A DNA stretch of 64,000 bases from Datisca glomerata (Eukaryota; Streptophyta; Magnoliopsida; Cucurbitales; Datiscaceae). A model generated the notes under the pieces. The model had not been told where the DNA came from, made no database searches, and worked only from the letters and a program-made list of their open reading frames with translations. The translations under genes were made by a program, and so were the position numbers. Location: contig QANY01009387.1 of assembly GCA_003255025.1 (NCBI GenBank), positions 992,001 through 1,056,000 on the forward strand, read 5' to 3'. Shown here piece after piece: positions 10,719 through 21,663 of the stretch (the stretch's first letter is position 1; every line of letters begins with the position of its first letter).

Positions 10719-13700
10719 CTAAAGATTAGGCTGACTATCTGGAACAAAGTCCACAGGTTGACTTTCAGTTTCCTCCAATTGTTGAGATACTGTAGCTGTT
10801 TGCTTTGCTTTCTTGTATCTACTTGAACTTCTAAGGATCTTGTCAAGGTTCATGTTTTTTGGGCTGGAAGAGCTGTCCAAGATCACCACAAAAATTGGTG
10901 AGAATATCAATATTGATAAGATAATGTTTCCCAATAATTCTTTGCAGATATATTCTGTTTTTGAAGATTTTTGATAAAAAAAATAGTTATCCTAAGTAGA
11001 GTCTCGGAGTGAAAATCAAATAGGTCTTTCAGAATCCTCCTTGAAAACGAATCTGATTATAAATGCATGCCATTGTCATTCCAATTGGCAAAGAAATGCA
11101 AACTTTACCATACCTTTTCAAGAAGAAGAGCTGAGGGGGGAAGATTTAAAGACGCAAATGCCAAACTGAAGTTAAAGAGAGGATCCGCAAGAATAAGCAT
11201 TTTCTCAAGAAATAAGGTAACTAGACATTGAGGTGATATACGGTGAATACGCACTACAGTGATGTGCGGGTTAAACTACACCACAAAAAGAGTTTTCCTC
11301 CCTATGTTGCAGGCAGTAATTCCAAGTATACAGACGTTTCCTTGTAATTCTTACGCAAATAGCTCTCGAACAGGGCAGGCATAAAATACTACTGCCAGAA
11401 GGAAATTTCATATCTAAACAACTTCTTGACTTTAGAGCATGTTTCATATTCACAACATCTTCAATTGGAAAAGAGACAAAAATGTTTTCTGAAGGAACTT
11501 ACCCTGTCTTTCTGATGTTTCTCTTGCCCATGTCTTTTCTTTCAAAACCATTAGATCCTGAGGAAAATTTTAATTCAATTAGAATCTATTAGCCAAAAGA
11601 AGAGGATAATATGAAAATTAGGGAGAAAATATGTTTAGCTGCTTCCTAAAGATGCAGATGAAACAAACACTCCAGACATTAAATTCCCCTCTCTAAGATA
11701 AAGAACCATTAGTATCATCAGGCAATCCTATTCTACATCAAACTATCTGAATCTAGTGCAGTCTGAGATTGTCGAAGCAGCACCCACCCACATAGAGAGA
11801 CAGACAGAGACAGAGTGCGGGAGGGAGGGCGGAAGGGAGCGCATCAGTTTTCTTCAACTAATAAGTTTCAGAAAATAGGATACAAAAGCTAAATTCTATG
11901 AGCTAATGAATTTCAGAAGATAAGAAGCCTCCATGAAATTTAAGAATTATGTTTACCAAGTTACATGTACTTGTTGAAATACTTCAGCGAGATGCAAGAA
12001 AAACGCATATCCTATGTATTAGTCAATAAAATTGCCACATACCCGTAAATGGCCGTCGTATAACAAAGCAAAAATGAAGTTCTTACATACCATTTTGTGA
12101 TAAGTTCATACTCGCATTACTGTCACCACCTGAGTAGTCAGATAAATTTGAATTATCTGATGGAGTTCTGGTGCTTGAATCTGAATTGTTTACCACATCT
12201 TCATCTTCAGAACTCCCACTACTTGCGTCCTTAAATATTCTTCCTGATTTAGCTAACAAACTCTTTTTATATTCTGAGTGAGACATTGCGTTTCCAGCAC
12301 CCTTACCAGAAGTTTTGGTTACTGTAACATGATGGCTGTCTTTAGCAGATTGATGCTCCTTATCCTTTTGATATCGGCGAACTACATGTTTTGAATTTAA
12401 GTTAGTGGGTTCAGCAGAAGCTTTATTATTATCCGTAATGATGTCTTTAGATTTTTTTCTCATTTTCTCATCTATACTTTCTGTACCAGTTTGGATTTTG
12501 CTGGTTAACAGCAAGGTTTCCATACTAGCCCTATTGGTGTCATCCATGTTCCTTTTAGAAGTACTTGCTACTGTTTCTCTCACCGTTAGAGATGAACTGT
12601 TCTGATCTACATTAGATTTATTCCCAGAATAACTATCAACTCCAATTTTACACAAATCAGCTGAAAAATTGTGATGTTCAGAATCTATGGCACCTTCTGT
12701 AACGGATTTAACTTTTGTTCCTCTTCCTCCCACCAAATTCTTCTCTTTTCTCGTCTTCTTTTGCTTACCAGGAGTCACAGTTGCTTCTTTTATGGTCACA
12801 TCTCCCTCATGCAGGCTAGATGGCTTTAACTTTTCTAATAGTAAAGCATTTGTGTCCGTCTTCTGTACAGATTCTATCTCATCTGCGATTCTGTCAGTTT
12901 GATCAGTTTTGCATGCAGGATGATCACTGAAAACATGATTTACATACCCAGTTCCTAGGACAGAATCAGCATCCTTTTCCTTCAAAGAAATTCCAGAAAG
13001 TTCTGAAACTGTTGCAACCTGCACACCTTGACTGGGTAGAGGCGTGGAATCGGGTATTTGACTTCCATTTTCTTTATTACTTCCAGCAGTGGCAGTAGAG
13101 TTTCCTTGTTTAATATCTTTTCCGGGAGATGTCTTTGCAGCAATAGCTTGAATAGGATGATTTGACGATTTAGTTTTCCTTCTCTTCTTCCTTTCATTGC
13201 TTAAGTTGGCCTCCAAAGGATGAGCATCTTCCAAAGGCTCAGTCGATAAATGGTCAAAGGCATTTTCCACACTCTGCTTATTCCCTGAAGACTGCTCTAA
13301 TGTGATTTCAGCAACCGAAACTCTGTTGTCTTTCAAAGAATCTGTTTTTCCATTTATTTGATCAATCTTCCGCTTTTTCTTTGAAGAAGGCCCAGAATGA
13401 GAAAGAGCTAAAGAATTAATATGCTGCACGTAAACCTCATTCTTAGAGGTATCATTTATGCATTCAACATGTTCATCTAGAATTTCATTTTCCTCATACA
13501 AAGTATTAGTGGTCTGTAATCCATAACTAGTTTTCTTATGCGTATCAGAAGATGAATTATGAGAAGGTTTATCAGCAATAATTTTATTTGCCGTCAACAT
13601 CGATTCTGACACTTTACATGCGTTGTCTAAGGAATTTTCTCGAATTACACATTGTCGTTCCATGACAATTCCACCTATGAGATGATTTTCATCTCGTAAG

Positions 13701-15554
13701 ACATGGTCATTTACTAATTGTTCTTTTCTCTTCTTTCTTCTATGCTTTTTCTTTGTTGAACCCAAAGCTTCCCTTGTACATTCCAATTGTACATCACACT
13801 GAACATCGCCAATCTCTTTCACAGAACTGAAGGTTAATGTTGAATGTGCTTTTGGGCCTTCATTTTCTCTACCATGTGGACCATATTTATCCAATATTCC
13901 AAAATCTGTCCCGGCATCAACAGGATGTTTCACTTCCGTGTTCTTCATTTCCAGGACTCCTTTACTAAAGTTACCCGATCCACACTCAGCAACAGTAGGA
14001 GCATTCTCATCGACAAAACATTCTTTCCCATCAAGCAGCAATGATGAATCATGAAAACAGAGCAACTTTTTGGGACAACTATCTAGAGCAACATCAACCT
14101 CATCAATCAAGGACTTTCTATTAATGCCACAATTGACTAATATATTTCCAGGATTTGGATCGTCGGAAGGATGATATTCACTACCTGAATGAGAGACGTC
14201 AGCGAAAAGAAACCAACTCTTACCAACCCCATCAAAAGCACTTTTCACAAACATGGAATCTGATAGGTGATAGTAGTATCCTTTGCGCTTTACCTACAAG
14301 GGTTAGATAGACAAGTTTAAATATTAAATACCAGGAAAGATTTTATTTGACACTTTATGCATGATAAGAAGCATACCTTTAAAGCATCAACTTTTATAAA
14401 ACCAATGTGGGGAAAGCATAGACGGTGTTCCTTCTCCATCTTCTCTGCATGCCAATAGCATAAAAACGCCACACAAAACAGACAGTTAACTGCAGGAACT
14501 GATATAGCTACCAAATAATTGTACAGCATATTACCATCACAATTTAATATCATATTCATGTTGTTCACACTAAAGCATTAAGAAACTTTTTTTTATCGGT
14601 TAGAGCATTAAGAAACTAAGAGATCCAAAGTCGTCATATACACACAATAGCCTAACATTAGCCATATATTTGTCATATACTAATATAGTGACGAAATGGT
14701 GGAAGCAGCAACTATTTCCAAAAATAGCACCCATCCTGGATTTCTTAAAATGTTAGCAATTTTTTGCACGTGAAATTACCTAAAACTTTACATTTTCACG
14801 GATAATTGGATCAGTATCCCAAGTAATACAATCCGAGAAGCTCTGAGACTGAGTAGGTTCGACTACCAGGAGTTAGTACAATTCGGGCAAATCGAACATG
14901 GTCCTAGCAACTTGAACTATACTGATCCGAGCTACTCGGAGCATGCCTGAGATGCTCGAACATATTGTCCCAATGCTTGGACAGCAAAATTAGGGAAGAG
15001 AGAAGAAGAAGGGAGGAGAAAATCTTGAAGATGTTTTGGTCTTTGCCAATACAAAAATGCTTAGTTATAAACTTATAACATACAAAGTGTTCTACAAAAA
15101 ATGCAGTAATGAAATAACCCGTATAAGTTGGTCAGAAAGAGACCGACTGAACTTTGGAAACCCAAAATTGATACACAATCAAACCAGTTCAAGTCACAAG
15201 CTTCCCTCTGTAAGCTATTATCAAATACAGAAAAATCTTAGCTTTAATTTCAGCATTCAATTATACGAGCAAAATACAAACTCCAACTTAACAATGTCCA
15301 AAAGGATAGAAGTGAAAATCAGTATATCAATGAAAAAGACCAAAAACAGAAAGAAAAAAAAAGCTAAACTAAAGGAAAATATGAGTATGAGGAATTAGGA
15401 AAGTGGAAATGGTGCAACCTTTAAGATCGAAAACGGAATCTGTATCGAAGACAATCATAGCCAAGTGGGTGTCGAGGCTGGTGTCGACAAAAACAGTGTT
15501 AGAAGAAGGTTCGGCTGAACCGTCGGTGCCTGAGACAGAACCAAGTTTCCCCAT
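10719..15554 (-). CDS. Unknown plant nuclear-type protein, 871 residues, possible ubiquitin-like N-terminus (five exons)
   Basis: Coding exons on the minus strand are 15419-15554, 14377-14444, 12091-14293, 11503-11557 and 10719-10872. All four junctions are GT-AG, intron phases agree (1, 0, 1, 2), and the total is 2,616 bases, exactly 872 codons with the stop. The start is the ATG at 15554 (MGKLGSV); further upstream in that frame there is no ATG before a stop. Residues about 20-100 look like a compact fold (LAMIVFDTDSVFDLKEKME, then LCFPHIGFIKVDALKVKRKG, then YYYHLSDSMFVKSAFDGV). I infer a beta-grasp/ubiquitin-like domain. The long third exon is low-complexity and rich in Ser, Lys, Asp and Asn, with basic clusters (KKHRRKKRKEQ, SSKKKRKIDQ, ERKKRRKTK) that resemble nuclear or nucleolar localisation signals. 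An acidic SSGSSEDEDVVNNSDSS tract precedes a basic conserved-looking C-terminus (LDKILRSSSRYKKAK) and the ending SQPVDFVPDSQPNL. I do not recognise a named family; a chromatin or nucleolar role is only a guess. Confidence 0.85.
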
Positions 15555-16429
15555 TGATTCAGACTCTCCGCTAGAGAGAAATTGATTGCACTCAACGTGC
15601 AAGACTACAGCATGCTTCTCTCTTGTCTAATGTTTCGTTCCGTGCTATCGTTCGCATAGAGAGTCGCAGTAGAGGTTTTGCGACTTTTTGGGTTTTTTTG
15701 TCAAAAGGTTTTGCGACATTATGAAAGGTTTTTCTGGTCTCTGTTTTAACAACCACTGCGCGAGGAGTAGTATTCCTGTGTGTTGGAAGACCAAGTTTTT
15801 ACCGTGCGAACCCCTACTTATCACTGATTCACTGACAATAATCAAAACTTCATTTGGATAAAAGGGGGGATTTCTTTTATTTTTAATATTATTTTAATAA
15901 AAATTTATTTAAATAAATTACTTCCCAAACTAATTGGGGAAAGATGCAAAATATGTCATGTAAGCGCAATCGCCTCTTGATGAGCTTCTGCATCTTTCTA
16001 GATGAGTTCCTCACAGTTTTTCACAAGAGTTTCTATAACTTAAAAGAACTCGTTTCTTGAAAATGTGATTTTCCTCATGTTCTGAACTCACATTGTTTCA
16101 GTGAAAAACTTACATGGTCAAGAATTGAGTTATTTTTAAAGAGTTAAATACAAAACGAGTCTTAAAGGAACTTGCATCTTCACGCCCCCTTTTTTCATCT
16201 TCTCTACCATTTCTTTCAAACTTTAACGTTTACACCTTTGATGGTATGTGTTTTATTCTAATAGAGATAAGTCCTTCCAAAAAATAACTCCATCGTGTTG
16301 TGAGATAGTTATAAACTCAATGTTATAATAGTGATTGAAAATTCTCAAAATCTTTGTTTGCTCTTAATTCATGATATTTTTTCAGTGCATCTAATTATAT
16401 AAAATATTCAAGAATTCTACATCTATCAA
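15555..16429. other. Upstream flank of the 871-residue protein gene
   Basis: Presumed 5' untranslated and promoter sequence of the minus-strand gene, then AT-rich spacer. No clear TATA box could be assigned with confidence. Confidence 0.45.
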
Positions 16430-16634
16430 TGGTCACACGTGAGCTTGGGAGTTTGTTCCCTTCAAGTTGCGAGTTTGAACCAGGGATCATATTATCTCGT
16501 GATCATCAGCCTGGAGATTTATCTATTGATTTAATCGTGATGCACTTGCAGGAAACTCATAGCCGAGAGCCTGTACACCTCCGAGATTAGTTGGAGAATT
16601 ACGTTCTACAGATCCAGTACTAATCCAAAAAAAA
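16430..16634 (+). mobile_element. tRNA-derived SINE
   Basis: The 5' part has Pol III promoter-like boxes: a box A-like GTGAGCTTGGGAG near 16440, and a box B-like GCGAGTTTGAACC near 16469. The body reads GTGATGCACTTGCAGGAAA, then GAGAGCCTGTACACCTCCG, then GATTAGTTGGAG, and it ends AGTACTAATCC followed by an A-run. This arrangement (GCAGGAAACTC, GAGGGCCTG, CCGGGATTAGT, CTAATCC-A) is familiar from plant SINEs of about 200 bases. No convincing target duplication was found. The left boundary is uncertain by a few bases. Confidence 0.6.
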
Positions 16635-17149
16635 GTATTGAAAAAGTTTGAAAGGATAAGAGACACGCTTGTAAAGAAAATCTAAAAATTGATTACTTTT
16701 TAGCTTATTGGCGCACTCACATGCCACGATAGCTCATAAAATGTTATACGAACATCAACCATGTCTTCATACAAAATTTGTATTTAGTGAACTTAACCAC
16801 TAGTGTGAACGTGCAAAACATATGATCCGAAGTTAACAATCGTTTGATTTCATCGGCAAACAATATGCAACATAAGGACAACACAATCAGTAAGAGAAAT
16901 ATATTACAACACATACCCGCCCGTCAGATCATCGCGAGTACTCCTACTCCATATAAAAATTATGGCAAAAAACTAATTGAAGTCACCACCGTGTATCAAA
17001 ATACAAATCTATATTAAGTAAAATAACTAAAGAGGTAAAAAAATACCCACTGTCACATGGACAAAATAGACCTACTTAGAGCTCGCGGAAAGTGGAAGTA
17101 AAGAAAAAATGATTTACAGGCTGAAGTCGTGATGCATTCATAAACAGAT
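16635..17149. other. Intergenic, nothing recognised
   Basis: AT-rich spacer between the SINE and a minisatellite; no gene signal. Confidence 0.5.
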
Positions 17150-17272
17150 TGCTACCACTTCCAGAATGGGAACCGTCACTTCAAGAATGGGGGAGGGGGG
17201 GTCATCACTTCAAGAACGGGTGGACCATCACTTCCAAAATGGGGAACCATCACTTCCAGAATGAGAAATAAC
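17150..17272. repeat. Minisatellite, about 22-bp unit
   Basis: Four to five tandem copies of a unit of the type ACCATCACTTCCAGAATGGGG, with variation in the G-run (including a GGGGGAGGGGGGG stretch at about 17190). Confidence 0.8.
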
Positions 17273-17524
17273 AACACAGCAGAAAAATAGGTTCAGACCG
17301 ACAATCAAGTGGTCGTAATTGATTGGGTAAGCTGAAGTGACCTGGACAAGACATATTGACAGGCCACCAAGTGATTCTGACTGATAGGCTCAGAACCACA
17401 GGAAATCATCAAATGGTTGTGATTAAATTAATAATTGAGCGAGACAGATGAGACAATGAGAAAAGGAAAGGAAGAAGATCCCATCAGTAAAAAAACTTTG
17501 GGGGTGTGATTACCTCCCTTTATC

Positions 17525-17549
17525 TTTATTATTATTATTATTATTATTG
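17525..17549. repeat. (ATT)n microsatellite
   Basis: About eight consecutive ATT triplets. The surrounding region, 17273-18130, holds no recognisable gene. Confidence 0.85.
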
Positions 17550-18139
17550 TAAGGCCTATAAGCACAGACTCGTATAAAAATAAAAAGGAGAAAGGCAACC
17601 CAAGAAAACATTTACTAAGTGCATTGCTTTTTCCCCATTCTTTCATCATCAACTGTGTAAAATCCTTTTACACAAGTGAATATCAATCGTCTCCTCATGG
17701 TTTTTCTTCGCTTAATGAGTTTTTTACGTAAATCATTGGGTCTTTATTCTTTCACTCTTTCTCTAAATTATTATCTTTATTATTCGTTCATAAAAGGTTC
17801 CCCATACCAAAAACTACATTTTGATGCTCTTGCTGAGAGTAAGAGAAAAACTCGAGAAATCCTTCCCAAAATGCAAAAAATCACATCAAACGCCCCATCA
17901 ACAACGAAAGCGGGAATAGAAATGGCAACGGGTTGGAAGCAGAGATGAGAACGACAACAAGTACAAAACTTGAAATGAAACAGAAAACGGTAAATTCATT
18001 CCTTGCAAATCTGATTGACTTATTTCTTTTACATCATTATCAACTTCTAAAAAAAAGGAGCGGAGAACTTATTTGACTCGTGATCAACAAAGTTTTGAGT
18101 TTTAATTCTAATTTAATTTAAATTTTTCACTTGAAATGA

Positions 18140-18478
18140 CTTGAGAATGGAAAAAGTCTCGAGAACGAGAAAGTTCTAGGAACAAAAAAAGTCATGAGAC
18201 CCGGAAAAGTCTTGAGAACAGAAAAGTTTCGAGAACGGGAAAGTCTCGAGAATGAGAAAGTTCTGAGAAGTGGGAAAGTCCTGAGAACGGAAAAATCTTG
18301 AGGACGGGAAAGTCCTGAGAATGGGAAAAATCTCGAGAACGGGAAAAGTCTCAAGAACGGGAAAAGTCCTGAGAACCGAAAAAGTATCAAGGACGGGAAA
18401 AGTCTCGAGAACGGGAAAAATCCTAAGAACAGGAAAAGTCCTAAGAATGGGAAAGCCTTGAGAACGGGAAAATTCTTG
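18140..18478. repeat. Minisatellite, about 17-18-bp unit (GAGAACGGGAAAAGTCT)
   Basis: About twenty tandem, imperfect copies of a unit such as GAGAACGGGAAAAGTCTC, with variants ending CTGA or CTCGA. The long minus-strand open frame across it (FPFSRLFPF-like repeats) is a by-product of the period and is not proposed as a gene. Confidence 0.9.
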
Positions 18479-18544
18479 ACAGCGGGGACGAAATTATCTT
18501 TGATGGCGGACGAACTTATCTTGATGACGGAGAATTTTATGGTG

Positions 18545-19080
18545 GTTTTCATACAGAAAACCAGATTATGTAGAACTGTAAACTTCAAAAATCAAACTGT
18601 ATTTATAAGAAGTCAATTATATGACAAATCTTATATCATCCGAAAGATACGGAAGTATATTTTTTGTAGAATTTTACAGAAATCAATTCAGAGCTCTCGA
18701 TCAAAAGTTATGATATTTTTCTTTAGTAATGTTCAGGAAAGTAAATATATTCACGCTTTTCATATTTAAATTTTAAATTGTACCGATATAGAAAGTACTA
18801 TATGACAAATTATATAGCGTTAGAAATATATAGATGTTTACTTCTTGAAGAATTTTGCAGAACTTGATTTGAAGCTCTTGAGAAAAAGTTATGACAATTT
18901 TTATTTAGGCTGCTCATGAAAGAAGATTATTTGGAATGATCAACTTCGAAAATTAAACTGTATTGATTGATAGCCAAATACATGACGAATCTTATATCAT
19001 CAGAAAGATATAGAAGTCAACTTATTAAGGAATTTTACAGAATTCAATTTGGAACTCTCAATCAAAACTTGTGATGCGAT
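18545..19080. repeat. About 185-bp tandem repeat, three diverged copies
   Basis: Three copies start near 18545, 18735 and 18915. Each contains, in order, an AACTTCAAAAATCAAACTGT-like start, a GACAAATCTTATATCATC block followed by GAAAGATA, then GAATTTTACAGAA and CTCTCGATCAAAAGTTATGA. The middle copy is the most diverged. No coding potential is seen. It may be internal sequence of an older LTR element. Confidence 0.75.
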
Positions 19081-19131
19081 AACCTGCATGCTGTCAACTC
19101 TCTCTCTTCTTTGACAATAAAACTATGGAGG

Positions 19132-19136
19132 TAAGT
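19132..19136. repeat. Target-site duplication, left copy (solo LTR)
   Basis: TAAGT immediately before TGTAATACCC; identical to 21383-21387. Confidence 0.85.
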
Positions 19137-21382
19137 TGTAATACCCAAGTATTTAATAAAGAGTATTTTTGTAATTTAGAGCTCACTCACACCATATATG
19201 CGCATACACCCTAAGCCACCCTATTTGTTTCCTCTGTGTTCTCTCTTAACCATTTCCCCCAAATCTCTCTTTTATTATCTCAAGCTAATCCTTGTAACCA
19301 CCTACAACTCTATCTCTCCCCTTTTTATATTACTGTACATCTCTAATTCTTTTGCAGTTTTCTTCTCTCAACGAAAACCCCTTTTTGCTTGCTACTTCAA
19401 CTAGTTTCTTCTTCAACAATTATCCTCCATTAATCAAGGTAAATGATTTCTTGTTCTGTCTCTCTTTCTCCCCCTCTCTGTTCTGTCTCTCTATCTCCCC
19501 CATCTCTGTGCGTCTCTCTCTCCTTCTCCCTCTTCTTAATCTCCTTTCCCCTCTCTGTTCTATCTCTCTCTCTCCCTCCTCTCTGTGCGTCTCTCTCTCT
19601 ATCCCTCTTCTTCGTCTCATTTCCCCTCTCTATTCTGTCTCTCTCTCCCCCTCTCTGTACTGTCTCTCTCTCTCCCCCGCCTCTCTGTGCGTCTCTTTCT
19701 CTCTCTCTTTCCTTCATCTCCCCATCTCTGTTCTGTCTCTCTCTCCCCCTTTCTATTCTCTCTCTCACTCTCTCTTCCTCCCTCTCTGTTCTGTCTCTCC
19801 CCCTCTCTCCCTCTCTGTTCTGTCTCTCTCTCCCCCTATCTGTCCGTCTCTCTCTCTTCCTCTTCTTCGTCTCCTTCCCCCCTCTCTGTTCTGCTTCTAT
19901 CTCTCATTCGTCCCCTTGTTGCGTCTCTCTCTCCCCCTCTTCTTCGTCTCCCTTTTCTATTTTTCCCCATTCTTTTGAATCAGTTCACTTGAACCGGACA
20001 GGACCTGACTGAACCGACTCGGTCAGACTAGAACAGTTCAACCCGACCAGACCGAACCGGCTCAAAATAGCAGAACCGGATGAATTTAGGCCACCCGAAC
20101 CTTGTTGAACCGTTTTAAACCATTTGATAATTTCACCCGATGTGGTTTTCATCTGTTTCCAACCTCACTTAGTTATTTAAATAATTGTAGATATTATATG
20201 AATTTGTTATGATCTGGGATCTTTGGATTTCAGGTCATTAGTTGCTGAATTTAATTCCTAGCGAATCCATGTAAGTGGATTTACATAATAATTCGGTTCA
20301 TATGTTATAAGTGTAGAATATATAATGTGAAATTATTTTATTATTTTTTTATGTTCAATCTTATGATCAAGTATTTTATTTGTTTTCCGTATTATGATGA
20401 AATTATTTACTATGTTATGTATGATTATATTTTGAGTTATACATGTATTAGTCATGTGTTTATGTTTATGAACAAGTTATATGTTTACTTATGTATATGT
20501 GATAACGTGAAATATGAATATTAATTTAAGTAAAAAGTGATAAGTAAACAAGAAGTAGACTTAGTCATGTCCCTTGGTTATCAAGTAACCAGATTGTTCA
20601 CGTCATGTTATCAAGTTATACAGTTGGGTGATACCATGTTCATGTTAGCGTCCTTGAGGTTCAGATAACCTTAAGTGACATCAAGTTTCCGGACACCAAA
20701 TCTGTCATGTTCACGTTCATGTTACAAGTTCAAGTTCAAGTTGTGAAACAATTCTGATTAGGTTATTAATCGAGAGATATGTCTAGTCGAATTATGATCA
20801 AGCAAGTATAAGTATTGGCATGTATAAGTATAAGTTCAAGTTATATGTTAATCATGAAATCGATGTATTGTTACACGTATTTTATGTGACTTGTGAACGT
20901 GTGAAATAGATTTGCATGAGTTATATGTTTACATTTATGACATGTGAAACTCATTAGTATGTGAATTTACTTACTGAGTATTTTTAATACTCACCCTCCA
21001 TAGATGATTGTGTTGCAGATGATGGTGAGCAGCAGGAGTGAGGGACCTTCACATCAAGCATGATTATGATTTCTAAGTTTAATTAAGACTTCAGTTGACT
21101 TCAGTCATTTCAGAAATTTATGAATATTCATATTTAACCTTTCATGTCATATGGATTTTCGTGTTGCACTTTATTACAGTTTAATGAATCATTTATTTCA
21201 ATTTAATGAGTTAATATTATTTTAAAATAATTTTATGCTTCCGCTATTTAACGTTAAAATTAGAGCAAAATTAGGGTTTTCAATTTGAGGATTTTCTCAA
21301 ATTAGGGTTTTTATCGAATTGGAGGAATTTTTGAATTGTGAAATTTCAAGTATGTTTAACCCTCGGGAATCGAGGCGTTACA
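19137..21382 (+). mobile_element. Solo LTR, about 2.25 kb, probably Ty3/Gypsy-type
   Basis: The segment begins TGTAATACCC and ends GAGGCGTTACA, so the ends form a short inverted repeat (TGTAAYRCC) bounded by TG...CA. It is flanked by a perfect 5-bp duplication, TAAGT, at 19132-19136 and 21383-21387. No primer-binding site, polypurine tract or coding domain adjoins it, so this is a solo LTR left by LTR-LTR recombination. Internal features are a promoter-like upstream part, a 530-base polypyrimidine minisatellite (19440-19970), CGGTT-type repeats at 19985-20120, and a GGTT/AACC subrepeat block at 20640-20760 shared with 400-610. The size and the TGTAAYACC start suggest Gypsy, but no protein domain confirms it. 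Confidence 0.85.
19440..19970 (+). repeat. Polypyrimidine minisatellite inside the solo LTR
   Basis: More than 500 bases that are almost only C and T on the plus strand. The unit is of the type TCTCTGTTCTGTCTCTCTC, with CCCC interruptions and a higher-order repeat of about 60-75 bases containing GTGCGTCTCTC. Several frames on both strands are open here because of composition alone, so no gene is called. Confidence 0.9.
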
Positions 21383-21657
21383 TAAGTCCTTGGGAGGGGC
21401 TATTCATAAGTTATACTCTCAAAATGAACTAATGGCATAAGTCATTGGGAGAGGCAGTTCATAAGTCCTACTCTCAGAAGGAATTAAGGGCGTAAGTACT
21501 TGGGAGGGGAAATTCATATGTGCTACTCTCAGAAGGAACTAATGGCGTAAGTTTTTAGGAGGGACAGTTCATAAATTCTACTTTTAAAATGAACTAAAAA
21601 CATAAGTCATTGGGAGGGGCGGTTATTGGGAGGGGCAGTTCATAAGTCCTACTCGAA
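21383..21657. repeat. 55-bp tandem repeat array
   Basis: About four and a half to five copies of a 55-base unit with the words CATAAGTCCTTGGGAGGGGC, CAGTTCATAAGTCCTACTCTC and GGAACTAATGG. The last copy is rearranged, with GGGAGGGGC duplicated. The bases just left of the solo LTR (AACTATGGAGGTAAGT, 19121-19136) match the unit end AACTAATGGCGTAAGT. The LTR therefore landed in the first unit. Confidence 0.85.
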
Positions 21658-21663
21658 GTAAAT

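Noticed and set aside
15369..15602. A separate 77-residue gene beginning MHVECNQ
   Set aside because: Its first codon is TTG, not ATG. The frame from 15554 (MGKLGSV) is exon 1 of the 871-residue gene and splices in phase to 14444.
18127..18588. 153-residue open frame with repeated FPFSRLFPF-like words (minus strand)
   Set aside because: Direct translation of an 18-bp minisatellite; unit length is a multiple of three, so it stays open by chance.
19352..20012. Several long overlapping open frames on both strands (up to about 208 residues) rich in Ser, Leu, Pro or Arg, Glu
   Set aside because: They lie in the polypyrimidine minisatellite, which lacks stop codons in most frames simply because of its composition.
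21383..21657. Regularly spaced repeats that could suggest a CRISPR array
   Set aside because: The 55-base units are contiguous and similar over their whole length; there are no unique spacers, and the genome is plant nuclear.
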